Below are positions 14,777-15,953 of a stretch of DNA of 15,953 bases, piece after piece; position 1 is the first letter of the stretch, and every line of letters begins with the position of its first letter. The stretch spans positions 1 to 15,953 of the forward strand of contig CAZRUH010000013.1 of assembly GCA_964603325.1 (NCBI GenBank), written 5' to 3'. This DNA is from LSNR01 sp964603325 (GTDB lineage Bacteria; Patescibacteriota; Minisyncoccia; Moranbacterales; UBA9337). The notes under the pieces are model-generated. The model ran no database searches and was not told the origin of the DNA. It saw only the letters and a list, made by a program, of their open reading frames with translations. The translations under genes and the position numbers were made by a program.

Positions 14777-15953
14777 CTATTTTTTCAAAACCGATTCTTC
14801 AAATTCCCTAAGTTTATCAATCAATATTTTAGCAATCTCTTTTAATGGCTTTTTGCTTAAATCTACGGGGGCATTTTTAGCATATTTTGTTTCAAATTCA
14901 AAAGGAAACTTCATACAATGTTCTAACTCCTCATCGCTACTATAACTCACTAGAGCATTTCCTTCGTATTTCCGTCTTCCGGTTCTGGCAGAGTGAGAAA
15001 AAACTACCGCATCGGCATTTTTATACATTGCCTTTTCAAATTTTTTTCCACGAACATCATACATCTGACAATGCGATAACTGAGCAGTATGATTGGGAAT
15101 AGGACATTTCCTACCACCGGTACCATTGTAAGGAATAAGACGAACGGAGCTCCATAATCGTGAATGTTCATTAGCAATGTAAGAATTGATAAGATGAGTT
15201 AAAACATCTAAAGTAATTCCATGATTAACAGTGTGTCCATAGCGTAAATACAAACTTAATTCTCGCAGAGAATTATTTTTGTTAATTTCCTGAGCATTTT
15301 TCTGACGAACTTCTTTAGGATATTTTGGTAAATTATCTACAAATTCCTCAGTCAATTTTTTCGCTTCATTTTGAATTTTTTTTGATATGGTTTGTCCCGA
15401 GGTTATCATAATATCCTCCAAGGCTATACTAGACGATAATTCATACAGCAGAGACATCGTATCCGAATCATAATATTTAATAATTTTTTTTATTTCCGGT
15501 TGTTTTAATTTGCTTTCAAGATACTGTTGCATAATTTTCACGTCAATTTTTTCTTGAATTCTCTGAATAATTGCCGGTAAAGATTTTAAGGTAATATCTG
15601 CGATTTGTAAATTTATAATTTCTAATTTAGCGACTTTTTCTAAATTAATTTTACTTAATAAATCAACACTATAAAATAAATTTAAAATATCAGCATCTGA
15701 AAACGAAGTGTTTTTCTCTAATTTAAAGATAATTTTAATTATTTCAACTATTTTGTCTTGGTCTGTCAAGCCAAAGTTTTGAAAGTGTTCTACACATGCC
15801 CAAGCATCTTTTTCAGCTACAATCTGTGCTATGGCAAATATGTCTCGTTGATCCGTTAATCCAAAGTTTTGAAAATATTTGACGCAAAACTTAGCATTTT
15901 TTTCAGCTACAATCTGTGCTATGGCAAATATGTCTCGTTGATCCGTTAATCCA
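14777..15953 (-). CDS. Repeat protein with unrecognised Cys/His-rich C-terminal region, 5' end beyond window
   Basis: The frame is open from the right edge to the TAG at 14777 (391 codons visible, N-terminus missing). It begins with two nearly identical 30-residue repeats, GLTDQRDIFAIAQIVAEK followed by 12 variable positions ending in FQNF, and a third degenerate copy (GLTDQDKIVEIIKIIFKLEK). The repeats read as helix pairs, as in HEAT- or ARM-like solenoids. A helical middle (about 100-230 from the edge) leads to a C-terminal region with YLRYGHTVNHG and then CPIPNHTAQLSHC (283-295 from the edge), where Cys283, His288, His294 and Cys295 could bind a metal; more His and Cys follow (320, 345, 346). 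I recognise no family for this part. A start at the TTG in 15767-15769 would cut into the repeats, so the true start is outside the window. It is upstream of groES on the same strand, 362 bases away. Confidence 0.6.
   Translation of the reverse strand, partial: GLTDQRDIFAIAQIVAEKNAKFCVKYFQNFGLTDQRDIFAIAQIVAEKDAWACVEHFQNFGLTDQDKIVEIIKIIFKLEKNTSFSDADILNLFYSVDLLSKINLEKVAKLEIINLQIADITLKSLPAIIQRIQEKIDVKIMQQYLESKLKQPEIKKIIKYYDSDTMSLLYELSSSIALEDIMITSGQTISKKIQNEAKKLTEEFVDNLPKYPKEVRQKNAQEINKNNSLRELSLYLRYGHTVNHGITLDVLTHLINSYIANEHSRLWSSVRLIPYNGTGGRKCPIPNHTAQLSHCQMYDVRGKKFEKAMYKNADAVVFSHSARTGRRKYEGNALVSYSSDEELEHCMKFPFEFETKYAKNAPVDLSKKPLKEIAKILIDKLREFEESVLKK
15690..15953. repeat. 90-bp in-frame tandem repeat array
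   Basis: A 53-base block at 15811-15863 recurs without a single difference at 15901-15953, a period of exactly 90 bases, i.e. 30 codons of the minus-strand gene. The segment between the identical blocks differs at many positions (for example codons for DAWACVEH against NAKFCVKY). A third, diverged copy follows toward 15690. The array runs off the right edge, so its copy number is unknown. Confidence 0.9.

Noticed and set aside
525..14779. UGA read as glycine, as in some CPR lineages
   Set aside because: All genes reach full length with no in-frame TGA, and conserved glycines use GGN codons.
15690..15953. Direct repeats at the right edge as a possible CRISPR array
   Set aside because: The period is 90 bases with an identical 53-base block, in frame with an open coding frame, and the copies continue as protein repeats; spacer-repeat structure is absent.

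Overview
This window is low-GC DNA (roughly 30% by eye) with no phage, insertion sequence or CRISPR array. It looks like a chromosomal piece of a Patescibacteria/CPR bacterium, probably of the Parcubacteria type. That placement is an inference from several things together: high AT content, dense short operons, no Shine-Dalgarno sequences, tRNA genes without encoded CCA, many membrane glycosyltransferases, a membrane-anchored protein with a C..GIDCGGPC.PC motif, and a cell-surface repeat protein that resembles many CPR proteins. All 15 genes are intact under the standard bacterial code or cut only by the window edges. The fourteen stop codons read directly from complete genes plus that of the right-edge gene are TAA or TAG, never TGA.

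Layout. Positions 1-1670 (minus strand) hold a divergent sigma-70-family factor followed by the start of an M17 leucyl aminopeptidase that leaves the window on the left. Positions 1784-4950 (plus) are an overlapping three-gene set: a GT-C-like polytopic glycosyltransferase, a single-pass surface protein with copies of a YY.IEN.KKR-type motif, and a small four-helix membrane protein. A family 4 glycosyltransferase (4951-6069, minus) meets this set stop codon to stop codon. Next come tRNA-Gln(CTG) and tRNA-Ser(GGA) on the minus strand, separated by a long imperfect inverted repeat, and then a membrane-anchored Cys-motif protein (6469-7281, minus).

Positions 7413-14082 (plus) form one tight seven-gene run: GT2 polyprenyl-phosphate glycosyltransferase, GT4 glycosyltransferase, GT-C-like membrane glycosyltransferase, a small anchored beta-rich protein, peptide deformylase (def), methionyl-tRNA formyltransferase (fmt), and a membrane-anchored tandem rhodanese-fold protein that contains no cysteine. 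The run ends at a strong bidirectional terminator shared with groES (14136-14414, minus). After a 362-base gap with a recognisable groES promoter, the right edge holds the C-terminal part of a protein with recently duplicated 30-residue repeats and an unrecognised Cys/His-rich C-terminal region.

Function. Most of the window is devoted to building and decorating the cell surface. The GT2 enzyme would charge a lipid carrier, the GT4 enzymes would extend glycans at the cytoplasmic face, and the two GT-C-like proteins would transfer sugars outside. N-terminal formyl-Met handling (fmt adding formyl, def removing it) is embedded in the same transcript. The points most worth following up are the repeat protein at the right edge, the cysteine-free rhodanese pair and the sigma factor.
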